NCBI RefSeq assembly: GCF_019722725.1
Contig: NZ_CP077941.1
Span: 2,046,001 to 2,110,000, forward strand
Length of the DNA stretch: 64,000 nt
Source: Vreelandella profundi
Lineage (GTDB): Bacteria; Pseudomonadota; Gammaproteobacteria; Pseudomonadales; Halomonadaceae
Direction of reading: 5' to 3'
Positions 18,975-27,137 of the stretch are shown piece by piece (within the stretch, counting starts at the first letter, position 1; each line of letters begins with the position of its first letter). A program made the position numbers and the translations under genes. A model generated the notes under the pieces. That model ran no database searches. It saw only the letters and a list, made by a program, of their open reading frames with translations, and had not been told where the DNA came from.

Positions 18975-19871
18975 ATGAATACCAACATGCGCGCTCCCAC
19001 TTGGAAGGCAGATTTAGCCGTAGACTGCCGCTGCACGCTGGGGGAAGGCCCCCAGTGGGATGTTGCAAGCCAGCGGCTCTACTGGTGCGATATTCTTGAA
19101 AAGCAGTTGCACTGGCTCTCCCCCAGCACCGGGGAAAAAGGCTATTATCAGCTTGATCATAGGGTATCGCTAGCGACTCCCCTTGAAGAAGGCGGGCTGC
19201 TGTTAGTGGGTGAAAATCGCTTAAGCCGCTTCGATCCAGGCAGCGGCAGCGTAGAAACATTTTGTGATTTCGAGGCCGACAACCCGATTACCCGCAGTAA
19301 CGATGCCCGGGTTGATCGCCATGGGAGCCTGTGGCTTTCAAGTATGGGCAAGGCTGCCGAGAAAGGCGCCGGCAGTCTTTATCGCCTGCATCGCGGCCAG
19401 CTCACGCTCTTGCGCTCTCACCTCACAATCCCCAACGCCATCTGCTTCTCTGAAAACGGCGAGTTCGCTTGGTTTACCGACACCGCTACCGGCGTAGTGA
19501 TGCGCTGGGCGTTAGATAGCGATGGATGGCCAACGGGTGAGCCATTGCCCTGGGCTGATTTCTCATCCGCACCGGGCAACCCAGACGGCGCCGTGGTGGA
19601 TAGCGAAGGCTGTCTGTGGCTCGCTCTTTGGGGGGCAGGCCAGGTAGTTCGTCTCGATCATGACGGCCAGATCATTGCTCGCGTTGAGCTTCCCGTCAGC
19701 CAGTCCTCCTGCCCCGCATTTGCAGGCCCAGATCTGACAACGCTATACATCACCACGGCCCAGGAAGGCTTCAGTGCCGCACAGCTTGCCCAGGAGCCCA
19801 CCGCTGGCTCGCTTTACGCGGTAGACACCGGCATTGCCGGTTTGGCCGAGCTGCCGCTTCGCCTGGCATAA
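18975..19871 (+). CDS. SMP-30/gluconolactonase-family lactonase, probable galactonolactonase
   Basis: 298-residue six-bladed beta-propeller of the SMP-30/regucalcin family. Conserved points are CTLGEGPQWD (metal-binding Glu), RSNDARVDRHGSLWLSSMG (Asn and Asp), IPNAICFSENGEFAWFTDT and NPDGAVVDSEGCLWLALWG. Lactonases of this type open aldonolactones. As the last gene of a galactonate operon it likely opens galactono-lactone formed from galactose. The exact substrate is inferred. Confidence 0.82.
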   Translation: MNTNMRAPTWKADLAVDCRCTLGEGPQWDVASQRLYWCDILEKQLHWLSPSTGEKGYYQLDHRVSLATPLEEGGLLLVGENRLSRFDPGSGSVETFCDFEADNPITRSNDARVDRHGSLWLSSMGKAAEKGAGSLYRLHRGQLTLLRSHLTIPNAICFSENGEFAWFTDTATGVVMRWALDSDGWPTGEPLPWADFSSAPGNPDGAVVDSEGCLWLALWGAGQVVRLDHDGQIIARVELPVSQSSCPAFAGPDLTTLYITTAQEGFSAAQLAQEPTAGSLYAVDTGIAGLAELPLRLA

Positions 19872-19875
19872 CGCA

Positions 19876-19914
19876 AAGGCCCCGCCAGCAGATGCTAGCG
19901 GGGCCTTGGTTTTG
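19876..19914 (+). terminator. Rho-independent terminator of the dgo operon
   Basis: AAGGCCCCGC (19876-19885) and GCGGGGCCTT (19898-19907) form a perfect ten-base GC-rich stem, followed by a short T-rich run. It begins five bases after the lactonase stop. Confidence 0.85.
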
Positions 19915-19954
19915 CGGCTTAAGTTTCTGGTTTGCTAGTTACACGGCATCACCA

Positions 19955-21550
19955 TTAACCCGCAAAGCTTATATACATCACGATCACTAACACCACCAAA
20001 ACGATACCAGCGGGCACCGCGCCTTTCCAAGGCGTTAGGTCAACATCACCGGTATGCTCCTGTACCCAGTCAGTCTCACGGGGGCGCAGCTTACCGATAA
20101 TAAGCATCGTCACTACCAATAACACAAACACCAACGCTACGAAGTGGAACTCGTTCATAACCTGTGGGAGCAAGTTAAAGGGCGGTACAAAGTAGCCAGC
20201 GGCAATCAGTAAGCAGCCACCCACCAGCGCGATTTTAGCCGCCATGGGAGGAACGCGCTTCGTCAGTAGGCCCACCAGCACAACGGCAAGAATGGGAATA
20301 AAGTAGATCGCGTTCATCTTCTGCAGATAGCCAAACAGGCTCTCTTGACCTGCCAGCAGCGGTGCAATGATCATGGTAAGCACTGCCATGATCCAACCAA
20401 ACACCTTGCCCGATTTGACGATCTGCGCTTCAGTGGCTTCTTTGTTGAATACGCCTTTATAGATGCCCAAGCTGAAAATAGTCGTCGTGCTGTTAAGAGC
20501 CGAGTTAAACGACGACAAAATCGCCCCCACCATTACCGCAGCGAAAAAGCCGGTTAAGTAAGGCGGCAATACGTTAAACACCAAGTGCCCATAGGCTTCA
20601 TCGGCACGCACGCCCTGATCAGCATAAAGGTGATAAGCAATAATCCCTGGCAGTACCAGATAAAGCGGCCCTAAGAGCTTGAATAAACCGGTTAGCAAAA
20701 CGCCTTTCTGGCCTTCAGCCAGATTTTTCGCGGCAAAGGTACGCTGAATAATCTGCTGGTTGGTGCTCCAGTAGAACAAGTTAATCAGGAATACGCCGGT
20801 AAACAGTGTAAAGAACGGCACCTGCTGATCCGCACCGCCAATCGAATTAAGCCTGTCGGGGTCGCTCTCTTTAAGAATGCTCCAGCCTTCCATAATGCCC
20901 GTGCCACCGCTCACGGCCTGTAAGCCGAAATAGACAATGACAAAGCCGCCTATCAGCAGCCCCACGCCATTAAGCGTGTCGGAAACCGCCACCGTACGCA
21001 GCCCACCAAATAGGGCATACACCGCGCCGATGATGCCCACAATCCAGACCGTTAACCAAAGCAGCGTCGTGGAAGACTCAATGCCGGTTAACCCCTGCAG
21101 ATCAAGCATGCCCTGAAGCCCTATCGCTCCCGAATAGAGGATGATCGGCAGCAGAATAACGGCATAAGCAAGCAGGAAAATAATGTTGGTAATCAGCTGT
21201 GTATCTTTATCGAAACGAATTTCAAGCAGCTGCGGCAGCGTTGCTATACCGCTTTTCAAAAAGCGTGGCAGGAAAAACAGTGCTAGCGCCACCAGCGCGA
21301 TAACCGCCACGACTTCCCAAGCCATCACGCTCAAGCCATCAGCGAAGGCCGCGCCGTTGAGCCCCACCATCTGTTCGGTGGAGAGGTTGGTCATCAGCAA
21401 TGAACCGGCGATCAGTGGGAACGTTAGCGTACGCCCCGCTAGAAAGTAGCCGTTGGTACTCGAATGATCATCTCGGCGGGTGATACGCCAAGTGATAAAG
21501 GCGACCAGTCCTGTAAAAAACAGAAAAGACGCCAGGGTCAACGCGTGCAT
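19955..21550 (-). CDS. SSS-family sodium:solute symporter, probable sugar or sugar-acid uptake
   Basis: About 531 residues with some 13-14 hydrophobic segments. I chose the ATG at 21550 ([12 protein letters not shown]), which follows GAGGTGAG, over an upstream in-frame start at 21604. SSS features: [33 protein letters not shown] early, and [19 protein letters not shown] and [23 protein letters not shown] later. It converges on the dgo operon, and its promoter region carries the same palindrome as dgoR, so galactonate or galactose is the likely substrate (inference). Confidence 0.85.
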   Translation of the reverse strand: MHALTLASFLFFTGLVAFITWRITRRDDHSSTNGYFLAGRTLTFPLIAGSLLMTNLSTEQMVGLNGAAFADGLSVMAWEVVAVIALVALALFFLPRFLKSGIATLPQLLEIRFDKDTQLITNIIFLLAYAVILLPIILYSGAIGLQGMLDLQGLTGIESSTTLLWLTVWIVGIIGAVYALFGGLRTVAVSDTLNGVGLLIGGFVIVYFGLQAVSGGTGIMEGWSILKESDPDRLNSIGGADQQVPFFTLFTGVFLINLFYWSTNQQIIQRTFAAKNLAEGQKGVLLTGLFKLLGPLYLVLPGIIAYHLYADQGVRADEAYGHLVFNVLPPYLTGFFAAVMVGAILSSFNSALNSTTTIFSLGIYKGVFNKEATEAQIVKSGKVFGWIMAVLTMIIAPLLAGQESLFGYLQKMNAIYFIPILAVVLVGLLTKRVPPMAAKIALVGGCLLIAAGYFVPPFNLLPQVMNEFHFVALVFVLLVVTMLIIGKLRPRETDWVQEHTGDVDLTPWKGAVPAGIVLVVLVIVMYISFAG

Positions 21551-21607
21551 AGGGCTCACCTCATCATCGTTATTAGTGGCACGCACGTCGAAATCAGTGC
21601 GCACTCA

Positions 21608-21622
21608 AAATGTCAGACATAT
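21608..21622. promoter_or_regulatory. Second putative DgoR operator, before the symporter gene
   Basis: AAATGTCAGACATAT matches the palindrome at 15377-15391 in 14 of 15 positions. It lies 58 bp before the chosen start of the symporter. Recurrence at two promoters about 6 kb apart argues against chance. Confidence 0.65.
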
Positions 21623-21715
21623 CGCCTGTCATTTTAGACGAGCTGAATATAACTTAGTTATGAGTCTTTGGTCTTAAATCTGTGCCGGAGCGCTTAATAA
21701 CTGCCGCGAGGCCAT

Positions 21716-21751
21716 AAAAAAACCCTAACAGTTATTTAAAACAGTTAGGGT
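21716..21751 (-). terminator. Rho-independent terminator of zwf-pgl-eda
   Basis: On the minus strand, ACCCTAAC and GTTAGGGT form an eight-base stem around a 14-base loop, followed by seven Ts. It lies about 40 bp after the eda stop. Confidence 0.85.
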
Positions 21752-21792
21752 GCATGTTGCTTAGCTAGCGGTTACCCGCCGATGTAGCGTGA

Positions 21793-22455
21793 TTAGTGGT
21801 GAAAGCGCTCGGCCGCTTGACGGGCCAGCTCACGAATGCCGTCCCAATCTTCCGCCTCGACCATGGCTTTCGGCGTTAGCCAGGAGCCACCGACGCACAT
21901 CACGTTAGGCAGCGACAGGTAATCATCGGCGTTATCTACCGTGATACCGCCGGTAGGGCAAAAACGCGCTTCGGGAATAGGGGCGCCAAACGCTTTGATT
22001 GCTTTAGCACCACCGCTAGATTCTGCCGGGAAGAACTTAAACCGACGATAGCCGTACTGCCAGCCGGTCATTAGTTCAGAAACCGTCGACACACCCGGCA
22101 ACATAGGCACTGCGCTTTCAATGCCATATCGATAAAGCGCTTCTGTCGCGCCCGGCGTCACGATAAAGTCAGCACCTACCTGCTCAGCCTGGCGATACTG
22201 CGCCGGCGTTAGCACTGTTCCAACGCCAATGCTGGCGCCCGGCAACGCTTCACGCATCCGTTTAACGGCTTCGAGCGCACAGTCAGTACGTAACGTCACT
22301 TCAAGTACGGTCAAACCGCCTTCGACCAAAGCACGCCCAAGCGGCACGGCGTCTTCCAAGCGCTCTACAGTAATCACTGGAATAACTTCGGCTTTTAGGC
22401 AGATGCTATCAAGCTCGGCGGTGCGGGTAGACGGTAACTGTTTTTCAATGCTCAT
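21793..22455 (-). CDS. eda: KDPG/KHG aldolase Eda
   Basis: 220 residues. VIPVITVERLEDAVPLGRALVEGGLTVLEVTLRT contains the catalytic Glu, GVGTVLTPAQYRQAEQVGADFIVTPG follows, and RRFKFFPAESSGG carries the Schiff-base lysine. It cleaves 2-keto-3-deoxy-6-phosphogluconate to pyruvate and glyceraldehyde 3-phosphate. It ends the zwf-pgl-eda operon and is followed by a terminator. It is longer than DgoA in this window and has the typical Eda FFPAE motif. Confidence 0.94.
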   Translation of the reverse strand: MSIEKQLPSTRTAELDSICLKAEVIPVITVERLEDAVPLGRALVEGGLTVLEVTLRTDCALEAVKRMREALPGASIGVGTVLTPAQYRQAEQVGADFIVTPGATEALYRYGIESAVPMLPGVSTVSELMTGWQYGYRRFKFFPAESSGGAKAIKAFGAPIPEARFCPTGGITVDNADDYLSLPNVMCVGGSWLTPKAMVEAEDWDGIRELARQAAERFHH

Positions 22456-22514
22456 GTGCGAGTCTCCATAAAAATCTGTTATTGCCCGGCTGTTGAATGG
22501 TTAAGCGCGAAGCG

Positions 22515-23180
22515 TTAAGGCGCCCAGTAAATCGCCAGCGGGCAGGACAAAAAGGCCCGGATAGGCAGTTGGCGTACATCGTCGCCATTTAGAGCTTTCG
22601 CCAGCACGGCGCGCTTATCTTCACCGGTAATGTGCAAAAAATGACGGCGCGCTTGATGTAAGCGATCCGCTGAAAAGGTAATGCGTGGCTGTAACTGGCT
22701 TGGTGTTCTTACCGCGACCAGCGGCTCATCTGTCGCCAGTGCCAGCGTAAGCTCTGGACTGTCGGGGAATAGCGAGGCCGTATGGCCATCGCCGCCCATA
22801 CCTAAAATCACCGCACTGGCAGGCCAAGCAAGCAAAGCAGCCTGCTTAGCGACGTGCTCGACGCCCTCTTCGGGCGTCTCAGCATCGCAGGTTAACGGTA
22901 GAAAGGTGGCGGCCGCGGCGTTGGCTTGCAACAAGTACTCACGCACTAACTTGGCGTTGCTGTCGCTGCTGTGTTCGTCTACCCAGCGCTCGTCGGCAAG
23001 CGTGATGTCTACGCGCTCCCAAGGCAGTGGTTTCGCCGCCAGTGCGGTGAAAAAAGGCACCGGCGTGGAGCCACCAGACACCACTAGCAGGGCACGCTCG
23101 TGGTGCGTTAAGTCTTCATGCAAGGCCTGAGCAACGGCTTCGGCAAGCTGCTCAGCCAGCTGTTGGCGTGCTTGACTCAT
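22515..23180 (-). CDS. pgl: 6-Phosphogluconolactonase Pgl
   Basis: 221 residues, DevB/NagB-like fold. LLVVSGGSTPVPFFTALAAKPLPWERVDITLADERWV (about 31-67) and VILGMGGDGHTASLFPDSPEL are the family signatures. It hydrolyses 6-phosphogluconolactone made by Zwf, whose gene ends two bases upstream. Confidence 0.94.
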   Translation of the reverse strand: MSQARQQLAEQLAEAVAQALHEDLTHHERALLVVSGGSTPVPFFTALAAKPLPWERVDITLADERWVDEHSSDSNAKLVREYLLQANAAAATFLPLTCDAETPEEGVEHVAKQAALLAWPASAVILGMGGDGHTASLFPDSPELTLALATDEPLVAVRTPSQLQPRITFSADRLHQARRHFLHITGEDKRAVLAKALNGDDVRQLPIRAFLSCPLAIYWAP

Positions 23181-23181
23181 A

Positions 23182-24687
23182 TCAATAATCCTCGTACCAG
23201 CTGCGGCCGTCTTGGGTAATCATTGCGATAGACGCGACGGGCCCCCAAGAACCCGCGGGATAGCGGCGCGGCGGCGTTTCACGTTTTTTCCAACCATCAA
23301 TGAGCTGATCACACCAACGCCACGAATGTTCAATCTCATCGCGACGCACAAACAGATATTGCTGCCCTTTCATGACTTCTAGGAGTAGGCGCTCGTAGGC
23401 GTCAGGTATCCGCGATTTAGGAAACGCACTGTTGAAATCAAGATGCAAAGGCCCGGGGCGCAAACGCATGCCCTTATCCAGGCCGCTGTCCTTGGTCAGC
23501 ACTTGCAGAGCGATACCCTCTTCGGGCTGCAAGCGAATAATGAGTTTGTTTGATGCGATACCGCGCTGGTCGGGATCAAAGATATAGTGCGGCTGCTGGC
23601 GAAAATGAATCACAATTTGCGAGAGCTTCTCCGGCATACGCTTGCCCGTGCGCAGGTAGAAAGGCACCCCCGCCCAACGCCAATTGGCCACTTCCGTTTT
23701 CATGGCCACAAAGGTTTCTGTCTGGCTTTGTTTATTGGCATCCTCTTCTTCCAGATACCCGGGCACTGACTTGCCGTCAGTATTACCTGCGATATATTGG
23801 CCGCGCACAACGTCACGCCCAAGCGCTTCGCCAACAAAGGGTTTAAGCGCTTTCAGCACCTTCACCTTCTCATCCCGAATCGCATCGGCATCCAAATTAG
23901 ACGGAGGGTCCATAGCGATTAAGCACAGCAGCTGCAGCAAATGGTTTTGCACCATGTCACGCAGCTGCCCTGCCTCATCAAAGTAGCCCCAGCGCCCCTC
24001 AATGCCGACTTTCTCTGCCACCGTAATTTCAACGTGGGAGATATTATTCTGATTCCACTGGGTGCCAAACAGAGGATTGGCAAAGCGTAGTGCAATCAAA
24101 TTCTGTACGGTTTCTTTACCTAAATAGTGATCAATGCGGTAAATCCGCGACTCGGGAAAAACGTCGCCAATGGCGTCGTTAATCTCAATCGACGACTGCA
24201 GGTCGTAGCCAATAGGCTTTTCAACGATGATCCGTGAGTCTTCGCTCACACTGTTACTGGCCTGAAGATGGCGACAGATATCGCCGTAAATACGCGCCGC
24301 TACCGAAAGATAAACCACCATCGGCTGGGACGAACCCTCCCGCCACTGACGGATCGCGTCAAAACCTTCAACCTTCGTGAAATCTAGCTGGCGATAGTCA
24401 AGACGATTCAGAAAACGCGTTAGGCTTTCCTCGTCCTGCTCATCTTTTTTAAGGCGTTTCTGTAGCGCGGCGTTAACCAGCTCGCGAAACTCGGCAACGT
24501 CGTGCTCCTGGCGGGCCAGCCCCATAATGCGGGTGCTTTCAGGCATTAAGCCTTCGCGATCTAGGTGATACAAGGCAGGAAACAGCTTGCGCATGGCAAG
24601 GTCGCCCAGCGCCCCGAACAGCGCCAGATCAATGGCGTGTTCGGGATCACCGAGGGGAGTACTTTGTGAAGCACTAGACTGGCTCAT
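23182..24687 (-). CDS. zwf: Glucose-6-phosphate 1-dehydrogenase Zwf
   Basis: 501 residues. The N-terminal dinucleotide-binding region is [22 protein letters not shown], and the active-site signature [13 protein letters not shown] lies near residue 180. It is the first gene of zwf-pgl-eda and produces 6-phosphogluconolactone with NAD(P)H. The ATG at 24687 follows GGAGC. Two HexR-type operators lie 31-101 bp upstream. Confidence 0.97.
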   Translation of the reverse strand: MSQSSASQSTPLGDPEHAIDLALFGALGDLAMRKLFPALYHLDREGLMPESTRIMGLARQEHDVAEFRELVNAALQKRLKKDEQDEESLTRFLNRLDYRQLDFTKVEGFDAIRQWREGSSQPMVVYLSVAARIYGDICRHLQASNSVSEDSRIIVEKPIGYDLQSSIEINDAIGDVFPESRIYRIDHYLGKETVQNLIALRFANPLFGTQWNQNNISHVEITVAEKVGIEGRWGYFDEAGQLRDMVQNHLLQLLCLIAMDPPSNLDADAIRDEKVKVLKALKPFVGEALGRDVVRGQYIAGNTDGKSVPGYLEEEDANKQSQTETFVAMKTEVANWRWAGVPFYLRTGKRMPEKLSQIVIHFRQQPHYIFDPDQRGIASNKLIIRLQPEEGIALQVLTKDSGLDKGMRLRPGPLHLDFNSAFPKSRIPDAYERLLLEVMKGQQYLFVRRDEIEHSWRWCDQLIDGWKKRETPPRRYPAGSWGPVASIAMITQDGRSWYEDY

Positions 24688-24718
24688 CGTTGCTCCTATT
24701 AATATACAAACAGCTACT

Positions 24719-24733
24719 TGTAGTTAGATTACC
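24719..24733. promoter_or_regulatory. Putative HexR operator, zwf promoter, proximal
   Basis: TGTAGTTAGATTACC keeps 14 of the 15 positions of the HexR-like pattern TGTARTT-N2-ANTACA. It lies 32 bp before the zwf start. Confidence 0.65.
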
Positions 24734-24773
24734 TAAAATTTACCGTAAACTAGGCATTGTACGCAATAATTCA

Positions 24774-24788
24774 TGTAATTTTACTACA
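24774..24788. promoter_or_regulatory. Putative HexR operator, zwf promoter, distal
   Basis: TGTAATTTTACTACA is the best HexR-type site in the window, with both half-sites intact. The reverse complement of a site before gap (37912-37926) differs from it in only one base. Confidence 0.75.
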
Positions 24789-24891
24789 AAAAACACAGTG
24801 ACTGGCAATCAATCGCTGCTAGCCCCACTTTACTCGTTAATAGCCTTACATTTTTACAGACTTTTTATGGAAGGCAGTGATCTCTTAGCGC

Positions 24892-26415
24892 ATGCTTAAG
24901 GATACTAAATGGCGAGCTGGGTATATGACATCGATGACACCGTGGTTTTATCGTAGCAGGGATGTGTACCGGCACTGGGCGCCTGTTTTTAAAATCATTT
25001 CGATTCTGTGGATGGTGCTAGCGCTGTTTATGCTGGTGCCGCTCGTCGTATTGCTCATTGAGAACGATCCCGATGCCATGGCTTTCGGCATTTCTGTACT
25101 GATCATACTAGGCGCTGCGGCGCTCATCTGGCTATTGACGTACCGCGTGTCGTTGGAGCTAAAGCCGTGGCAGATGTTTATACTCACCGCCGCCAGCTGG
25201 GTCAGTATTAGCGGCTTTGCCAGCCTACCGCTTGTGCTTGGCGCACCTCAATTAACGTTCACAAACGCGGTGTTTGAATCAGTCTCGGCGATTACCACCA
25301 CAGGTTCGACCATTCTGGTCGGCATTGAACACTTTTCCGATGGTTTGAAGCTATGGCGTGGCCTAATGCAGTGGATAGGCGGCATCGGCATTATTGTGAT
25401 GGGCATTGCAATTTTACCGTTTTTGAAAGTCGGCGGTATGCGGCTGTTTCATACCGAGTCATCCGACTGGTCGGATAAAGTGATGCCCCGCACTGGTGGG
25501 ATTGCCAAAGCGACGTTAACGATTTATGTCAGCCTCACCTTTATTGCTATCGTCAGCTATTGGTTTGGCGGAATGACGCCGCTGGATGCGACCGTGCACG
25601 GTATGTCATCGCTGTCGACTGGTGGCTTTGCCAATTCTGATGCCTCTTTCGGCGCCTACGCCGACCAGCCGTGGCTGCTGTGGATGGCCAGTTTATTTAT
25701 GCTCAGCGGCGCGCTGCCCTTTGTGCTTTATATCCGCTTTATACGCGGTTCGGGCAGTGCCTTATGGCAAGACCAGCAGGTGCGCGGGCTGCTTAAACTA
25801 CTGCTGGTGGCGATCGCTATTTTGAGCATATGGCGTGTGACTCACGGCAGCGACCCTTTTGAAGCCATCACTCACGTGACGTTTAATATTGTGTCAGTAG
25901 TGACCACCACCGGCTATGCCTCAGATGACTACACTCTATGGGGCGCCCTACCGGTAGTGGCCTTCTTTTATCTCACCTTTATCGGTGGCTGTAGCGGCTC
26001 GACCAGCGGCGGGATGAAAATCTTCCGCTTTCAAATTGCCACCCTGATGCTGCGTAATCAGCTGCGCTACTTAATTCATGCAAATGGAGTCTTCACCACT
26101 CGCTATAATCAACAGCCCGTAACGAGCGATATTTCGCGCAGCGTGGTGGCTTTCTCATTCTTCTTCTTTATTACCATTGCCGTTTTGGCACTGAGCTTAT
26201 CCGCGCTGGGGTTGGATTTAGTGACCGCCCTTTCCGGTGCCGCCACGGCGGTAACCAACGTGGGGCCCGGGCTTGGCGACATCATTGGCCCTGCGGGTAA
26301 TTTTGCCCCTCTGCCTGACGCCGCGAAATGGCTGCTGTGCATTGGCATGCTGATGGGCCGATTAGAAATACTCACCGTGGTGGTACTCATGACCCCAATG
26401 TTCTGGCGACGCTAG
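24892..26415 (+). CDS. TrkH-family potassium uptake protein
   Basis: Integral membrane potassium channel subunit, up to 507 residues, working with a cytoplasmic TrkA-type partner not encoded here. Pore-loop motifs include ESVSAITTTGSTILVG, QWIGGIGIIVMGIAIL, HGMSSLSTGGFANSD, VVTTTGYASDDYTLWG, GGCSGSTSGGMKIFRF and AVTNVGPGLGDIIGP. The start is uncertain: ATGs at 24892, 24925 and 24934 are in frame and none has a strong ribosome site. The stop lies within a CTAG that also holds the stop of kdpE on the other strand. Confidence 0.88.
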   Translation: MLKDTKWRAGYMTSMTPWFYRSRDVYRHWAPVFKIISILWMVLALFMLVPLVVLLIENDPDAMAFGISVLIILGAAALIWLLTYRVSLELKPWQMFILTAASWVSISGFASLPLVLGAPQLTFTNAVFESVSAITTTGSTILVGIEHFSDGLKLWRGLMQWIGGIGIIVMGIAILPFLKVGGMRLFHTESSDWSDKVMPRTGGIAKATLTIYVSLTFIAIVSYWFGGMTPLDATVHGMSSLSTGGFANSDASFGAYADQPWLLWMASLFMLSGALPFVLYIRFIRGSGSALWQDQQVRGLLKLLLVAIAILSIWRVTHGSDPFEAITHVTFNIVSVVTTTGYASDDYTLWGALPVVAFFYLTFIGGCSGSTSGGMKIFRFQIATLMLRNQLRYLIHANGVFTTRYNQQPVTSDISRSVVAFSFFFFITIAVLALSLSALGLDLVTALSGAATAVTNVGPGLGDIIGPAGNFAPLPDAAKWLLCIGMLMGRLEILTVVVLMTPMFWRR

Positions 26416-27137
26416 AACCCGTTTTGGTGGGTAGCCGGTTCTACCAATAAACGGTAGCCAACGCCCGCCTCGGTTTGTAGCAAGGTCGGTGTTTGTGGAT
26501 CATCACCGAGTTTCTGTCTTAAACGACTGACGACGATGCGTAAATAGTGGGTGTCATTGACATGGGTAGGGCCCCATACCTCTTTCAACAATTGCGTTTG
26601 CGTCATTACCCGCCCAGCGTAGCGGCACAGCCGCTCGACTACCGCATATTCTTTACGGGTTAAGCGAACCTCCTGGTGGCGAAGAGTGATACGGCGCAGC
26701 GCCAAGTCAATCACCAGTTCCTGGCTGGTATATACATTGGATGTTGCCTCCCCGCGCGCCTGCTGGGAACGGCGCAGCACCGCGCGTACGCGGGCGAGCA
26801 TTTCCTGGATGCCAAAGGGTTTGGTCACATAGTCATTGGCACCGTTATCTAGCGCCAAGACCTTTTCTTCTTCCCGCTCTCGTACTGAGACCACAATCAC
26901 CGGTACCGCGCTATGCTCACGGATAGCGCTGAGTACGTCCTGGCCATCTTGGTCGGGCAGGCCTAAATCTAGCAGCACTACGTCAGGCGCCTGCGTATAC
27001 ACCGCGGCCAGAGCCTGCTCGCCGCTTTCGGCTTCGATAACGTCATAGCCTTGAGACGCCAAGCTAATACGCAAAAATCGGCGTATCTGCAGCTCATCAT
27101 CAACAATAAGAATCCGCCCACTGCATTCAGTCTTCAT
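26412..27137 (-). CDS. kdpE: Response regulator KdpE
   Basis: 241-residue OmpR/PhoB-type regulator. The receiver domain runs from RILIVDDELQIRRFL, with the phospho-acceptor Asp in VVLLDLGLPDQDGQDVL and the switch lysine in NDYVTKPFGIQEML. The winged-helix domain contains LTRKEYAVVERLCRYAGRVMTQTQLLKEVWG. It activates kdpFABC under potassium limitation or osmotic upshift. It overlaps kdpD by 11 bp, and its stop overlaps the stop of the convergent trkH. Confidence 0.95.
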   Translation of the reverse strand: MKTECSGRILIVDDELQIRRFLRISLASQGYDVIEAESGEQALAAVYTQAPDVVLLDLGLPDQDGQDVLSAIREHSAVPVIVVSVREREEEKVLALDNGANDYVTKPFGIQEMLARVRAVLRRSQQARGEATSNVYTSQELVIDLALRRITLRHQEVRLTRKEYAVVERLCRYAGRVMTQTQLLKEVWGPTHVNDTHYLRIVVSRLRQKLGDDPQTPTLLQTEAGVGYRLLVEPATHQNGF

